From Calditrichaceae bacterium (GTDB lineage Bacteria > Calditrichota > Calditrichia > RBG-13-44-9 > J075): DNA of 64,000 nucleotides. The notes below the pieces were generated by a model, which did no database searches, was not told the origin of the DNA, and was given only the letters and a program-made list of their open reading frames with translations. Positions 1 to 8,483 of the stretch are shown piece by piece. Location of the stretch: contig JABWBP010000009.1 in NCBI GenBank assembly GCA_013360445.1, positions 1 through 64,000 of the forward strand. The letters are read 5' to 3'. The number at the start of each line of letters is the position of its first letter. The stretch's first letter is position 1. Position numbers and translations under genes: made by a program.

Positions 1-4
1 GGGT

Positions 5-40
5 AGAAAAAAACACCGCTGGGAAGCCCTGAAAGGGCGG
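5..40 (-). terminator. Possible terminator of the rod-shape operon
   Basis: Read on the minus strand, a short GCCCT/AGGGC hairpin (26-38) lies about 105 bp past the rodA stop and is followed, after roughly a dozen bases, by a run of seven T (7-13). The gap between stem and T run is longer than in a classic intrinsic terminator, so the call is weak. The rest of 41-144 holds only TTGCCACTTCT-type low-complexity words. Confidence 0.25.
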
Positions 41-144
41 AATAGAAAAATATTTTACCGAAGTGTCCAAAAAATTAAGCGAACCCTCCATTCTCACTTG
101 CCACTTCTTACTTGCCACTTCTCACTCCTCACCCGCCAAATCGC

Positions 145-1371
145 TTAGTATTCGAAGCGATGGCGATAAAAATTGAGCAGGATTCCCACTATGGACATGT
201 TGGTCAGCAAGGCGCTTCCCCCGTAGCTGACAAACGGCAGGGGAAGTCCGGTAACCGGGAAAAGGCCGATGGTCATGCCGGCGTTGATGAACATGTGGAA
301 ACCGATGATTGATCCCGCTCCAATTGCAAAAACACTGCTGAACCGGCTGCGGTAAGTATTCGCCATTTGCACGATCCGAACCAGGAACACGGTGAAGAGG
401 ATCAGCGCCACCAAAATTCCCAGGAAACCGAACTCTTCTCCGATAACCGCAAAAATAAAATCGGTATGCTGCTCGGGAAGAAAGCGAAGCTGGGTTTGCG
501 ACCCCTCCATGAACCCTTTCCCCAGGAATCCTCCCGATCCGATGGCTACTTTCGACTGGATAATCTGGTAACCGGAGCCAAGGGGGTCCGCCTCCGGATT
601 CCAAAAGGTGGTAATTCGTTGTTTTTGATAGTCTTTCAACTGGTTCCACAGGAAAGGAGTCAACAATCCAATGGCCACATTCAATATGAAATACGCGACC
701 CGCAGAAGCATCGGCGGCTTCACATAGAACAGGTACACCAGAATCAGCACCATCACCAGGGAAAACGTGATATGGTTGAAAGAGGCAAAAAGGGTTAAGC
801 CGGGAGCCAGGATCAACACCAGGTTCTCCCAGCGCAGGCCGGCCCAGAAAAGCACCGGCAGGCTCATCACGATGAACACCAGGGCGGTTCCCAAATCCGG
901 TTGTTTTGCGATCAGCAGAAACGGCGCAAGCAGAAACGCCGCGGCAGCCAAAAACGTTTTCAGGCGATTAATATCCAGGCGTTCCTCGGATAAATAGCGC
1001 GCTACCGCCAACAGGGTGGCAATTTTGGCAAACTCCGAGGGTTGAAATCCGAACCCTCCAAACCTCAGCCAGCGGACCGCGCCGTAACCTTCCGTTCCCC
1101 AGATCAAAACCAGAACCAGAAAAAAAAGCGCGATTCCGTACAGAATATATGATAGTTCGTACAATAAGCGGTTGGGGAGGAACGCAATAGCCAGCAAGGC
1201 GCCGAACCCGATCAGAATCCAACGGATTTGCGACCAGAAATAATTCGTGGCGCTGCCGGATTGCACCAGCGATTGCGAGGAAGAATACAGCGCCACCAGC
1301 CCGATGGCCAATAACCCGATCATGCTAAAAATCAGGATGGGATCCAATGTCTTCAAACGTTGGTTGAGCAT
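145..1371 (-). CDS. rodA: RodA, SEDS peptidoglycan glycosyltransferase
   Basis: A 408-residue multi-spanning membrane protein of the SEDS family. RodA polymerises lipid II into glycan strands during side-wall growth and works with PBP2. The sequence has about ten hydrophobic helices and the family motif FLPEQHTDFIFAVIGEEFG in the large periplasmic region near residue 280. It also has the SEDS C-terminal stretch GLPLPFVSYGGSALL, where glycines and a serine are conserved. It is the last gene of the minus-strand mreB-mreC-mreD-mrdA-rodA operon. A 202-bp spacer with an 8-nt word array separates it from mrdA. Length is normal for RodA; FtsW is a less likely alternative given the MreBCD/PBP2 context. 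Confidence 0.96.
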   Translation of the reverse strand: MLNQRLKTLDPILIFSMIGLLAIGLVALYSSSQSLVQSGSATNYFWSQIRWILIGFGALLAIAFLPNRLLYELSYILYGIALFFLVLVLIWGTEGYGAVRWLRFGGFGFQPSEFAKIATLLAVARYLSEERLDINRLKTFLAAAAFLLAPFLLIAKQPDLGTALVFIVMSLPVLFWAGLRWENLVLILAPGLTLFASFNHITFSLVMVLILVYLFYVKPPMLLRVAYFILNVAIGLLTPFLWNQLKDYQKQRITTFWNPEADPLGSGYQIIQSKVAIGSGGFLGKGFMEGSQTQLRFLPEQHTDFIFAVIGEEFGFLGILVALILFTVFLVRIVQMANTYRSRFSSVFAIGAGSIIGFHMFINAGMTIGLFPVTGLPLPFVSYGGSALLTNMSIVGILLNFYRHRFEY

Positions 1372-1491
1372 AGCCGGTTTCTTTCGAGAGATATACTCAT
1401 TGAAGGGTCATTTATAGCGTTTTTTGACGGAGTGCCACGAGGCGGCTCCTTTGAGCAAAACTTCAGTTTTCATTTTTCACTTTGCCCCCTT

Positions 1492-1539
1492 CGACCCTTC
1501 GACTCTTCGACCCTTCGACTCTTCGACCCTTCGACCCTT
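1492..1539. repeat. 8-nt tandem array CGACYCTT
   Basis: Six head-to-tail copies of CGAC(C/T)CTT lie in the gap between mrdA and rodA. Just upstream (1454-1469) is GCAAAACTTCAGTTTT, a partial match to the hairpin core of the dispersed AGGAGTG elements at 28349 and 56137. The rest of the 202-bp spacer shows no gene. Confidence 0.85.
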
Positions 1540-1573
1540 CGAGAGGCCCAGGGCAAGCTTCTCACTACTCCTC

Positions 1574-3460
1574 TCAATCCTCACCCGGGAAGACAGCGGA
1601 ATCCCCCGGCGCTATCGCCCCGGCGGCGCGGAGGCTGTCTAACCGCGCTTGCTCCCTTTGTTTCTGTTCCTGGCGCTGAACGTGCTGCCGGTATTGGGTA
1701 TAATCGAATTTCCCCTGGTAATGGAAATATTTCCGCAGGTATTCCCCGGCGATTGGGGCGGAAACGCCCCCGCCGGATCCGCCGTTCTCGAATAACACGG
1801 CCACCGCTATTTCCGGATTCTCAAAGGGCGCAAACCCGATATACCATGCGTGGGAAGTTCCGTGGGGATTCTGCGCGGTGCCGGTCTTCCCGCCGCCGCT
1901 GATTCCCCATACCGCCGCCCGCCAGCCGGTGCCCCCGGCGACCACCTGGCGCATTCCTTCCAACACAGTCTCGAATACTTCCGGTTTAATATCGTTGAGC
2001 TTTTGCGCCGGATAGCTGAGCGGGGTTTCGGCGCCGCTGATCTTATCTACTAATTTGTGGCACAGGTGCGGCTTGTAAAACACCCCCCGGTTCGCCAGGA
2101 TCATGGCAAATTGCGCCATTTGCAGGGGAGTCACCAGCAATTCCCCCTGCCCGATGGCCACGTTGGCTAACAATCCCTTGGTCCATCCCCCGGGGCCGAA
2201 CACCCGGTCGTAATAGGATTTGCTGGGAACCAGTCCCGCTTTTTCGGTCAACAATTCGATGCCGGTTTTTTTGCCGAACTGGAAAAGAGTGCTGTATTTC
2301 GTCCAATGCTCGATGCCGATCTTCAAACCCAACTGGTAAAAATAGACGTTGCAGGAGTTGCGGATGGCGGAAATCATACTCATCTCCCCGTGCCCTCCCC
2401 CGCTCCAGCAGCGCACCACCCGCTGCCCGATCCGGAAATACCCCGGGCAATACACGCTCCACTGCGGGGTAACAATACCTTCGTTCAGCGCCGCGAAGGC
2501 GGCGACCATCTTGTAAGTGGAGCCGGGAGGGTACAAACCCTGGGTGGAGCGGTCGAACAGGGGCTTCAGGGAGTCGGCCATCAGCTCGCTCCATACCTGG
2601 GGATTCACCGCTTCGGCAAAAAGGTCCAGATCGTAATCCGGTTTTGAGAGCAGGGTAATGATCTCACCGTTGCGAACGTCGATAGCGATCAGGGTGCCGC
2701 GCCGATCCTGGAACAACGAGTCTGCAAACAGTTGCAGGCGCGCATCAATCGCCAGGTACAGGTCCTTACCGGGATTGGGGGGGGCGCTTTTGCCGGGAAT
2801 CGGCTCTATTTTACGGCCCATGGCGTTGACTTTTACAAACTGGTATCCCTTGACGCCCCGCAAATCCTTATCCAGGGCTTGCTCTACCCCCTTTTTGCCC
2901 ACCAGGTCCCCGGGTTCGTATTCGGGATTCTCGCTCAATTCCTCTTCCCCGATCTCGCCCAGGGTTCCCAGAACATGGGCAAAACTGCGATGAAACAGGT
3001 AATTGCGTTTCGGTTCCACCCGCCATTCCAATCCCGGCAGGTTCAATTTATTTTCCTGCAAAATGGTCAACACCTCCGGCTCCACGTAGCGGGCCACTTT
3101 CACCGCTTGAAAGCGGCGCGCCCGCTTGAAATTCTTCTTGATCTGGCCCTCATCAAGCTCCAAAAGATTGGACAGGGTGGTGATGGTCTGGGGGGTGGTT
3201 TGGGCCGGAACCAGGTAGAGGGAGAAAGAGGGACGGTTATCGGCGATCAACCTTCCGTTACGGTCATAAATCAACCCCCGCGCCGGAACCTGGGTCTCTT
3301 TTTTGACGCTGTTCTGCTCGGATTTGTCGAGATAGATATCCCGCTGCAGAATTTGCACGTTATAAAACCCCCCGATCAGCACCGCCACGCCCACGGCAAT
3401 CAACCCGTAAAACACCAGCCGGCGGGGGTCGCCTTGTCGAAATCTCAACAGGTTAATCAT
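1574..3460 (-). CDS. mrdA: Penicillin-binding protein 2, peptidoglycan transpeptidase
   Basis: A 628-residue class B PBP that cross-links the glycan strands made by RodA. One N-terminal membrane helix (about residues 17-35) is followed by the pedestal/dimerisation domain and a transpeptidase domain. All three active-site motifs are visible: STYK (SxxK, in PPGSTYKMVAA), SCN (in RNSCNVYFYQLG) and KTG (in GGGKTGTAQN). The C-terminal 45 residues are charged and rich in Q, R and E. The start overlaps the end of mreD by 8 nt, which suggests translational coupling. Family membership and operon position together make PBP2 of the elongasome the clear call. Confidence 0.96.
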   Translation of the reverse strand: MINLLRFRQGDPRRLVFYGLIAVGVAVLIGGFYNVQILQRDIYLDKSEQNSVKKETQVPARGLIYDRNGRLIADNRPSFSLYLVPAQTTPQTITTLSNLLELDEGQIKKNFKRARRFQAVKVARYVEPEVLTILQENKLNLPGLEWRVEPKRNYLFHRSFAHVLGTLGEIGEEELSENPEYEPGDLVGKKGVEQALDKDLRGVKGYQFVKVNAMGRKIEPIPGKSAPPNPGKDLYLAIDARLQLFADSLFQDRRGTLIAIDVRNGEIITLLSKPDYDLDLFAEAVNPQVWSELMADSLKPLFDRSTQGLYPPGSTYKMVAAFAALNEGIVTPQWSVYCPGYFRIGQRVVRCWSGGGHGEMSMISAIRNSCNVYFYQLGLKIGIEHWTKYSTLFQFGKKTGIELLTEKAGLVPSKSYYDRVFGPGGWTKGLLANVAIGQGELLVTPLQMAQFAMILANRGVFYKPHLCHKLVDKISGAETPLSYPAQKLNDIKPEVFETVLEGMRQVVAGGTGWRAAVWGISGGGKTGTAQNPHGTSHAWYIGFAPFENPEIAVAVLFENGGSGGGVSAPIAGEYLRKYFHYQGKFDYTQYRQHVQRQEQKQREQARLDSLRAAGAIAPGDSAVFPGED

Positions 3461-3932
3461 CTGCCTTCAACCATCTTCCCGCAAAGTAATAAATGACCAT
3501 CCCCACAATTGCGGTGTAAAACAAGTTGGGGATGATATGAACGAACCAGATTACCCGCCAGGCCACCTCTTTTCCCAGTGTATTGATATAGAAGTAGATG
3601 AGGTCGTGGATCAACCCGCCCAGGAAAAGGGTGAAAATGAACTGGCTGCGTTCCTGGAACAAGCGCGAGACTCCCCCGGCAATGAAACCGGTAATGGTTT
3701 TAGATAAAGCTCCCAACCCCAACAGGCCGCCGGAGATCAAATCGCTGGATACTCCCACCAGAAAACCGGCGGTGCTGCCAAGCTTGCGACCGTACTGCAC
3801 CGCATACATCACCAGGATAATCAATAGCAGGTCCGGCCGCCAATGCACGATCTCCATGTACTTCACAATCGTTGACTGAACGAGGAGCGCCGCTAAAAAT
3901 ACCAGGAGATACCGGAGGTGGGATTTATTCAC
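3453..3932 (-). CDS. mreD: Rod-shape determining protein MreD
   Basis: A 159-residue integral membrane protein with about five helices, the usual MreD size and topology. MreD links MreC and the RodA-PBP2 pair in the elongasome. Its sequence is poorly conserved in general, so the call rests on length, helices and position. It lies between mreC, which its start overlaps by 8 nt, and mrdA, which it overlaps by 8 nt at its end. Confidence 0.9.
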   Translation of the reverse strand: MNKSHLRYLLVFLAALLVQSTIVKYMEIVHWRPDLLLIILVMYAVQYGRKLGSTAGFLVGVSSDLISGGLLGLGALSKTITGFIAGGVSRLFQERSQFIFTLFLGGLIHDLIYFYINTLGKEVAWRVIWFVHIIPNLFYTAIVGMVIYYFAGRWLKADD

Positions 3933-4734
3933 GGGCGATATTCTCCGGGATCTCGGTTTTGATGACGAACACTTCCTCCAGGGCGTTGAAATTTACCGCC
4001 GGCTTCACCCGGACGGACATGAACATATCATAATCGGTTTCACTGAAATCCGTGACCACCCCGATTTTCAAGCCCTCGGGATAGATTTCGCTCAAACCGG
4101 AGGTGATCACCAATTCCCCCGGCTCCACCCGGATATTTTTGGGAATATATTCCAGGTCCAGCCAGGGGTCGCCCCCCCACCCCACAATGCCCTTTTCCCG
4201 GCTTTTTTCCAACCGCGCTCCCACCCGGCAATTCAAATCGGTTAAAACCTGCACGATGGATTGGTGCGCGCTGACGCCGATAATCTTCCCCACCAGCCCT
4301 TCCGCGTTCACCACCGCCATATTCTCCCTTACCCCGCCTTGCTCCCCCACGTTGAGCACCCGCGAATTGATACCCTTTTCGGAGCTTTCGGCGATCACCC
4401 GGGCGGCAATGAAATCATAAGAATGCTCGGTTTTCAGATTCAGCAGCTCTCGCAAGCGAGCGTTTTCCAGCACCATTTCCCGCATTCTTTGATTGGTAAT
4501 ATGAAGGTAAAAATTCTCCTTTTTCAGCCGCTCATTTTCGGCTTCTAAGTTTTTCCGGTAGGTGAATTCGGTTTTAAAAGAATCGACTACGTTGAGGACT
4601 TGCAACAGCGCCCAGCGCACTCCCTGCAGGGAAGCGGTGTCGCTGAAGTTCATCAACACCACGGAGAGAAAAATATACCCCAGGAGGAGCAAATAGGGTT
4701 TATTCAAAAACGCCAGGTAGCGGGTAAATCTCAT
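3925..4734 (-). CDS. mreC: Rod-shape determining protein MreC
   Basis: A 269-residue bitopic inner-membrane protein. A single membrane helix (about residues 12-30) precedes a coiled-coil-like segment rich in E, K, L and R (about residues 58-95). The periplasmic beta domains follow, with the family stretch NRVLNVGEQGG-like and VNAEGLVGKIIGVS. MreC scaffolds and activates PBP2/RodA. It follows mreB after a 107-bp gap that carries an AATTGGC word palindrome, and its end overlaps mreD by 8 nt. Confidence 0.95.
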   Translation of the reverse strand: MRFTRYLAFLNKPYLLLLGYIFLSVVLMNFSDTASLQGVRWALLQVLNVVDSFKTEFTYRKNLEAENERLKKENFYLHITNQRMREMVLENARLRELLNLKTEHSYDFIAARVIAESSEKGINSRVLNVGEQGGVRENMAVVNAEGLVGKIIGVSAHQSIVQVLTDLNCRVGARLEKSREKGIVGWGGDPWLDLEYIPKNIRVEPGELVITSGLSEIYPEGLKIGVVTDFSETDYDMFMSVRVKPAVNFNALEEVFVIKTEIPENIARE

Positions 4735-4787
4735 GGCAAAAACATATCGCTAAGGATTGAGATGAAAAAAGCCTGTCAAAAACACGG

Positions 4788-4827
4788 AATTGCCAATTGG
4801 CAATTAGCAATTGGCAATTGCCAATTA
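4788..4827. repeat. AATTGGC/GCCAATT palindromic word array
   Basis: Alternating AATTGCC and GGCAATT words make a nearly self-complementary 40-nt block in the mreB-mreC gap. A shorter block of the same words sits at 32558-32573. It could fold into a hairpin in the operon mRNA. Confidence 0.8.
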
Positions 4828-4841
4828 TCTCCTTCCCCGGC

Positions 4842-5870
4842 CTAAATCCGCCGGTTGGTTTTCAGCATCACCTTCTGGAAGTTGGGATATTCCTCCAAAA
4901 TCCGCCCGGTGCCGCGCACCACGCAGGTGAGGGGATCTTCCGCCACGTTCACGGGGAGGCGGGTTTCCTGCACGATCCGGTCGTCTAACCGGCGCAGCAG
5001 GCTGCCCCCGCCGGAGAGGATGATGCCGCGGTCTAAAATATCCGAAGCCAATTCCGGGGGGGTATGCTCCAGGGTGATTTTAATGGTGTCCACGATGGTG
5101 TGGATCGGCTCGTTCAGCGCCTCGCGGATTTCCACGGAGCTGACTTCCACGGTTTTGGGTATCCCGTCCACCAGGTCGCGGCCTTTTACGTAGGCGGTAA
5201 TTTCCTGATCCAGAGGCAAAGCGGATCCGATTTCGCACTTCAGGGACTCCGCGGTCTTCTCCCCGATCAACAGATTGTAATTTTTCTTGAAATATTGCAC
5301 GATCGCTTCGTTCATCTCGTCGCCGCCGATGCGGATGGAGGTGTGCAGCACGATACCGCCCAGGGAGATCACCGCGATTTCCGAAGTTCCCCCGCCGATG
5401 TCCACGATCATATTCCCGATCGGTTTATTGATTTCCAGCCCGATGCCGATGGCCGAGGCCATCGCTTCCGCCACCAGATAGACTTCCTTTGCCCCGGCGC
5501 GCTCCGCGCTGTCGCGCACCGCCCGTTTTTCCACTTCCGTAACCCCGGAGGGCACGCACACCACGATCTTGCCGATGCTGATGCGGTTCACCTTCGCTTT
5601 TTTGATCAATTCCCGGATCATTGCTTCCGAGGCCTCGAAATCGGCGATCACCCCGTCCTTCAAGGGGCGGATGGTGATGATATCCTGGTGGGTGCGCCCC
5701 AACATTTCCCGGGCTTCGTGCCCCACCGCCACAATGCGGTTGCCCTTTTCTTCGAACGCCACGATAGAGGGTTCGTTGACCACGATCCCCCTCCCCTTTA
5801 CATAAATCAGGGTATTCGCGGTGCCGAGGTCGATCCCGATATCCGTCGAAAAAAAATCAAATAAACCCAT
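4842..5870 (-). CDS. mreB: Rod-shape determining protein MreB (actin-like ATPase)
   Basis: A 342-residue cytoplasmic actin homologue that forms membrane-bound filaments guiding side-wall synthesis. Visible signatures are the phosphate-1 loop DIGIDLGTANTLIYVKGRG near the N-terminus, the phosphate-2 loop IVDIGGGTSEIAVISLGG near residue 160, and the adenosine motif GIILSGGGSLLRRLDDRI near residue 285. GGAG lies seven bases before the ATG. It is the first gene of the mre operon and starts 100 bp downstream of purH, so it may also be read from the purine transcript. I found no convincing promoter in that gap. Confidence 0.98.
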   Translation of the reverse strand: MGLFDFFSTDIGIDLGTANTLIYVKGRGIVVNEPSIVAFEEKGNRIVAVGHEAREMLGRTHQDIITIRPLKDGVIADFEASEAMIRELIKKAKVNRISIGKIVVCVPSGVTEVEKRAVRDSAERAGAKEVYLVAEAMASAIGIGLEINKPIGNMIVDIGGGTSEIAVISLGGIVLHTSIRIGGDEMNEAIVQYFKKNYNLLIGEKTAESLKCEIGSALPLDQEITAYVKGRDLVDGIPKTVEVSSVEIREALNEPIHTIVDTIKITLEHTPPELASDILDRGIILSGGGSLLRRLDDRIVQETRLPVNVAEDPLTCVVRGTGRILEEYPNFQKVMLKTNRRI

Positions 5871-5930
5871 ATAGTCTCCGTTTGATTAGCGCTTATAACC
5901 GTCGTTTCATTAGGATGTTATCCACTTTTT

Positions 5931-5968
5931 ACGGAATACGCAATACGCATTTCGTATTCCGTATTGTG
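5931..5968. repeat. ACGGAATACG / CGTATTCCGT palindrome
   Basis: ACGGAATACGCAATACG is followed at once by CGTATTCCGTATTG, giving a hairpin-capable block immediately after the purH stop. The same vocabulary returns at 27020-27068 and 52991-53095. It may end purH transcripts, but there is no T run. Confidence 0.75.
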
Positions 5969-5970
5969 TA

Positions 5971-7527
5971 TCAGTGTTTGAAATGCCGCACCCCGGTAAA
6001 CACCATGCTGATCCCGTGCTCGTCAGCGGCCTTGATCACTTCCTCATCGCGCAGGGAGCCGCCCGGCTGGATGATGGCGCTCACCCCCGCTTTAGCCGCC
6101 TCGTCGATGCCGTCGCGGAAGGGGAAAAAGGCGTCGGAGGCCAGCACGCTGCCCTTTAAGTCGCGCCCCGCCTGCGCCGCCTTCATCACCGCAATTTTCA
6201 CCGAATCCACCCGCGACATCTGTCCCGCCCCGGTTCCGTATATTTCCCGGTCTTTTGCGAGCACAATGGCGTTCGATTTGACGTGTTTGGCCACCTTCCA
6301 GGCGAACGCCAACTCCGCCCACTGCTCCTCGCCGGGGGACTTTTCGCTGGCCACTTGCCAGTTCCGGCGCTCCTCCGCAATGCGGTCAGACTGCTGGAGC
6401 AGAAAAGCGCCGTTCAGGGATTTCGCCTCCAGGGCCTCGCCGGCAAATTTCGCCGGATCCATTTTCAGAAGCCGCAGGTTCTTTTTCTGCCGCAAAATTT
6501 CCAGCGCTTCCGGCTCGAATTCCGGGGCGATGATGCACTCGAAGAAAATTTTCGCCATGCGCCGGGCGCTCTCCGCGTCCACCGCCCGGTTGCAGGCCAC
6601 AATTCCGCCAAACGCAGAGAGCGGATCGCCGCGCAGGGCTTTCTCGAACGCTTCTGCGATGCCCGCGGCGCTGATAGCGGCCCCGCAGGGATTGGTGTGC
6701 TTGATAATCGCCGCGGCCGGCTCGGCAAACTCCGTTGCCAGCGCATAAGCGGCGTGAACGTCCACGTAGTTATTGAACGAGAGGGATTTGCCCCAGAGAA
6801 TTTCTAACGCCGCCAGTCCCCCCGGTGCTTCGCCGTAAGGGCGGTACACCGCAGCCGGCTGGTGGGGATTTTCCCCGTACCTCAGTTCCTGAATCTTCTC
6901 TAAAAAATACGCTTTGCGTTGCGGCAGCCGGGTATCCGGTTCCTCGATCTGCGCGAAATAGGATTCCACCTGGCCGTCGTACCAGGCGGTGTAAAAGAAG
7001 GCTTCCCGGGCGCGCCGCCGCCGGAACGCCTCCGAGACGCCGCCGTTTGCCGCTAATTCCCGTAAAAAATCCTCGTACTGTCGGGGATCGTACAGCGCCG
7101 CCGCGTGATGGTAATTCTTGGCTGCGGCCCGCAGCATGGCCGGCCCGCCGACGTCGATAAATTCCACCGCTTCTTCCGGGGGAAGCTTTTTTTGCAGCGC
7201 CTCGCTCACAAAGGGATAGAGGTTCACCACCACCAATTGAATGGGCTGCACGCCCATTTTTTCCAGCTCGCGCTGGTGTTCCGGGGTGGATTTGGCTAAA
7301 ATCGCGGCGTGAATGAGCGGGTGCAGGGTTTTCACCCGCCCGCCTAAAATCGACGGGTAGCCGGTGAGGTCTTCTACCCGGATTACCGGGACGCCGCGCT
7401 CGGCTAAATACGCCGCAGTTCCGCCGCTGGAAATGATTTCTACGTCATATTCTTGCAGCCGGAGGGCCAGTTCGGCCAGCCCGGTTTTATCCCAGCAGCT
7501 CAACAGCGCCCGTTTAATGGGGATCAT
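5971..7527 (-). CDS. purH: Bifunctional purine biosynthesis protein PurH
   Basis: A 518-residue cytosolic enzyme for the last two steps of IMP synthesis: AICAR formyltransferase, then IMP cyclohydrolase. The N-terminal 150 or so residues are the MGS-like cyclohydrolase domain (RALLSCWDKTGLAELA, SSGGTAAYL). The remainder is the AICARFT bienzyme domain, with HTNPCGAA and the strongly conserved tail GISMVFTGVRHFKH. Its start lies inside the end of purN (14-nt overlap), so the two genes are translationally coupled. AGGA lies eight bases before the ATG. Confidence 0.98.
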   Translation of the reverse strand: MIPIKRALLSCWDKTGLAELALRLQEYDVEIISSGGTAAYLAERGVPVIRVEDLTGYPSILGGRVKTLHPLIHAAILAKSTPEHQRELEKMGVQPIQLVVVNLYPFVSEALQKKLPPEEAVEFIDVGGPAMLRAAAKNYHHAAALYDPRQYEDFLRELAANGGVSEAFRRRRAREAFFYTAWYDGQVESYFAQIEEPDTRLPQRKAYFLEKIQELRYGENPHQPAAVYRPYGEAPGGLAALEILWGKSLSFNNYVDVHAAYALATEFAEPAAAIIKHTNPCGAAISAAGIAEAFEKALRGDPLSAFGGIVACNRAVDAESARRMAKIFFECIIAPEFEPEALEILRQKKNLRLLKMDPAKFAGEALEAKSLNGAFLLQQSDRIAEERRNWQVASEKSPGEEQWAELAFAWKVAKHVKSNAIVLAKDREIYGTGAGQMSRVDSVKIAVMKAAQAGRDLKGSVLASDAFFPFRDGIDEAAKAGVSAIIQPGGSLRDEEVIKAADEHGISMVFTGVRHFKH

Positions 7528-8152
7528 GTTTAATTTTCCTGATGATAACGCGCCGGCCTTCCACGCGATATTCGTTTTCCAGCAACAGTTTCAGCGCCTC
7601 GGGGAAAGCGCGGTGCTCCTGCGCTAACACTTTCCGGGCGATTTCTTCCGGCGAATGGCAATCCCTGATGTCCACCGCTCTTTGCAAAACGACCGGCCCG
7701 GCGTCGTATTCGTTATTGACTAAGTGCACGGTCACGCCGGAGATTTTCACCCCGGCGTCGAACACCGCCTGGTGAACCCGCATCCCGAACATCCCCTTGC
7801 CGCCGAAGGAGGGCAGCAGCGCGGGGTGGATATTGAGGATGCGGTTGGGAAAAGCGTCCACCACATTGGCGGGGATTTTCTTCAAATATCCCGCCAGCAC
7901 GATGAACTCAACGGCCTGCAATTTCAGAATCCTGAGCAGCTCGCCGCCGAAAACTTCCGGGGAGGGAAAATCTCCCGGGGGAGCCACGAAGACGGGGATG
8001 CGCTGCTCCCGGGCAAACTCAATGGCGCCGGCGCTGCCGTTGTCGCTGATGAGTGCGGCAATTTTGGCGGGGAGGTATCCATCGACTGTTTTATGATAGA
8101 TGGTTTGAAAGTTGCTGCCTCTTCCGGATGCAAACACCGCGATGTTAACCAA
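7514..8152 (-). CDS. purN: Phosphoribosylglycinamide formyltransferase PurN
   Basis: A 212-residue folate-dependent GAR transformylase, step 3 of purine synthesis. It begins with the family N-terminus VNIAVFASGRGSNFQ and has the active-site segment ILNIHPALLPSF (Asn, His). EYDAGPVV supplies the catalytic Asp. I place the start at a TTG codon at 8152. GGAG stands seven bases before it, the length then matches the family, and a strong promoter ends only about 18 bp upstream. Longer in-frame extensions to 8392 would run through that promoter and have no homology-like content. Confidence 0.93.
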   Translation of the reverse strand: MVNIAVFASGRGSNFQTIYHKTVDGYLPAKIAALISDNGSAGAIEFAREQRIPVFVAPPGDFPSPEVFGGELLRILKLQAVEFIVLAGYLKKIPANVVDAFPNRILNIHPALLPSFGGKGMFGMRVHQAVFDAGVKISGVTVHLVNNEYDAGPVVLQRAVDIRDCHSPEEIARKVLAQEHRAFPEALKLLLENEYRVEGRRVIIRKIKHDPH

Positions 8153-8176
8153 TTCCGCGCTCCATTTTGAGCCACA

Positions 8177-8205
8177 AATATAACACGGTGCGCAAAAGGT
8201 GTCAA
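8177..8205 (-). promoter_or_regulatory. Sigma70-type promoter of purN-purH
   Basis: On the minus strand TTGACA (8205-8200) and TATATT (8182-8177) are separated by exactly 17 bp. The expected start site is near 8170, giving an 18-nt leader to the TTG start of purN. No purine riboswitch fits in so short a leader. The gap 8206-8449 upstream shows no other feature I can support. Confidence 0.85.
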
Positions 8206-8449
8206 TCCCAAAAACGAGGGGAATTGGGCAGATCCGCCGGATTGGGAAGATCGTTTGGGTTCCTGGGCGTTGTCTGCTTGCCTTATAACAGCGGGAAGGG
8301 CACGCCATAAATCGCGCTGCCGTTCCGTTGTCCTTGAAAAGATTGATCCCGGTTGGCAATAATCCCGAACTACGGTTGATATTTGCCCACACTAAACGAC
8401 ATAGAGCCGCAGTAATATAGGGAGTTCCAGAGTCTCCAAAATCAGGACT

Positions 8450-8481
8450 TTGATCAGATTAAAACACGATTTTCGCCAATT
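8450..8481. repeat. Dispersed 32-nt repeat, copy 1
   Basis: TTGATCAGATTAAAA is followed by CACGATTTTCGCCAATT. 28 of 32 positions match a second copy at 62363-62394. This copy ends 2 bp short of the ldcA stop codon. No hairpin is evident. Confidence 0.7.
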
Positions 8482-8483
8482 CT

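Noticed and set aside
2732-3496. Long open frame on the plus strand, 254 codons
   Set aside because: It is antisense to mrdA, whose three active-site motifs are intact; the frame is a by-product of the high G+C coding strand.
4735-4783. Internal mreC promoter (TTGACA near 4777 on the minus strand)
   Set aside because: The -35 match is perfect but the -10 at 17 bp reads TCCTTA; too weak to call.
5064-5864. Plus-strand open frame, 266 codons, opposite mreB
   Set aside because: Antisense shadow of a clear MreB; composition is His/Asp-rich as expected of reverse-complement translation.
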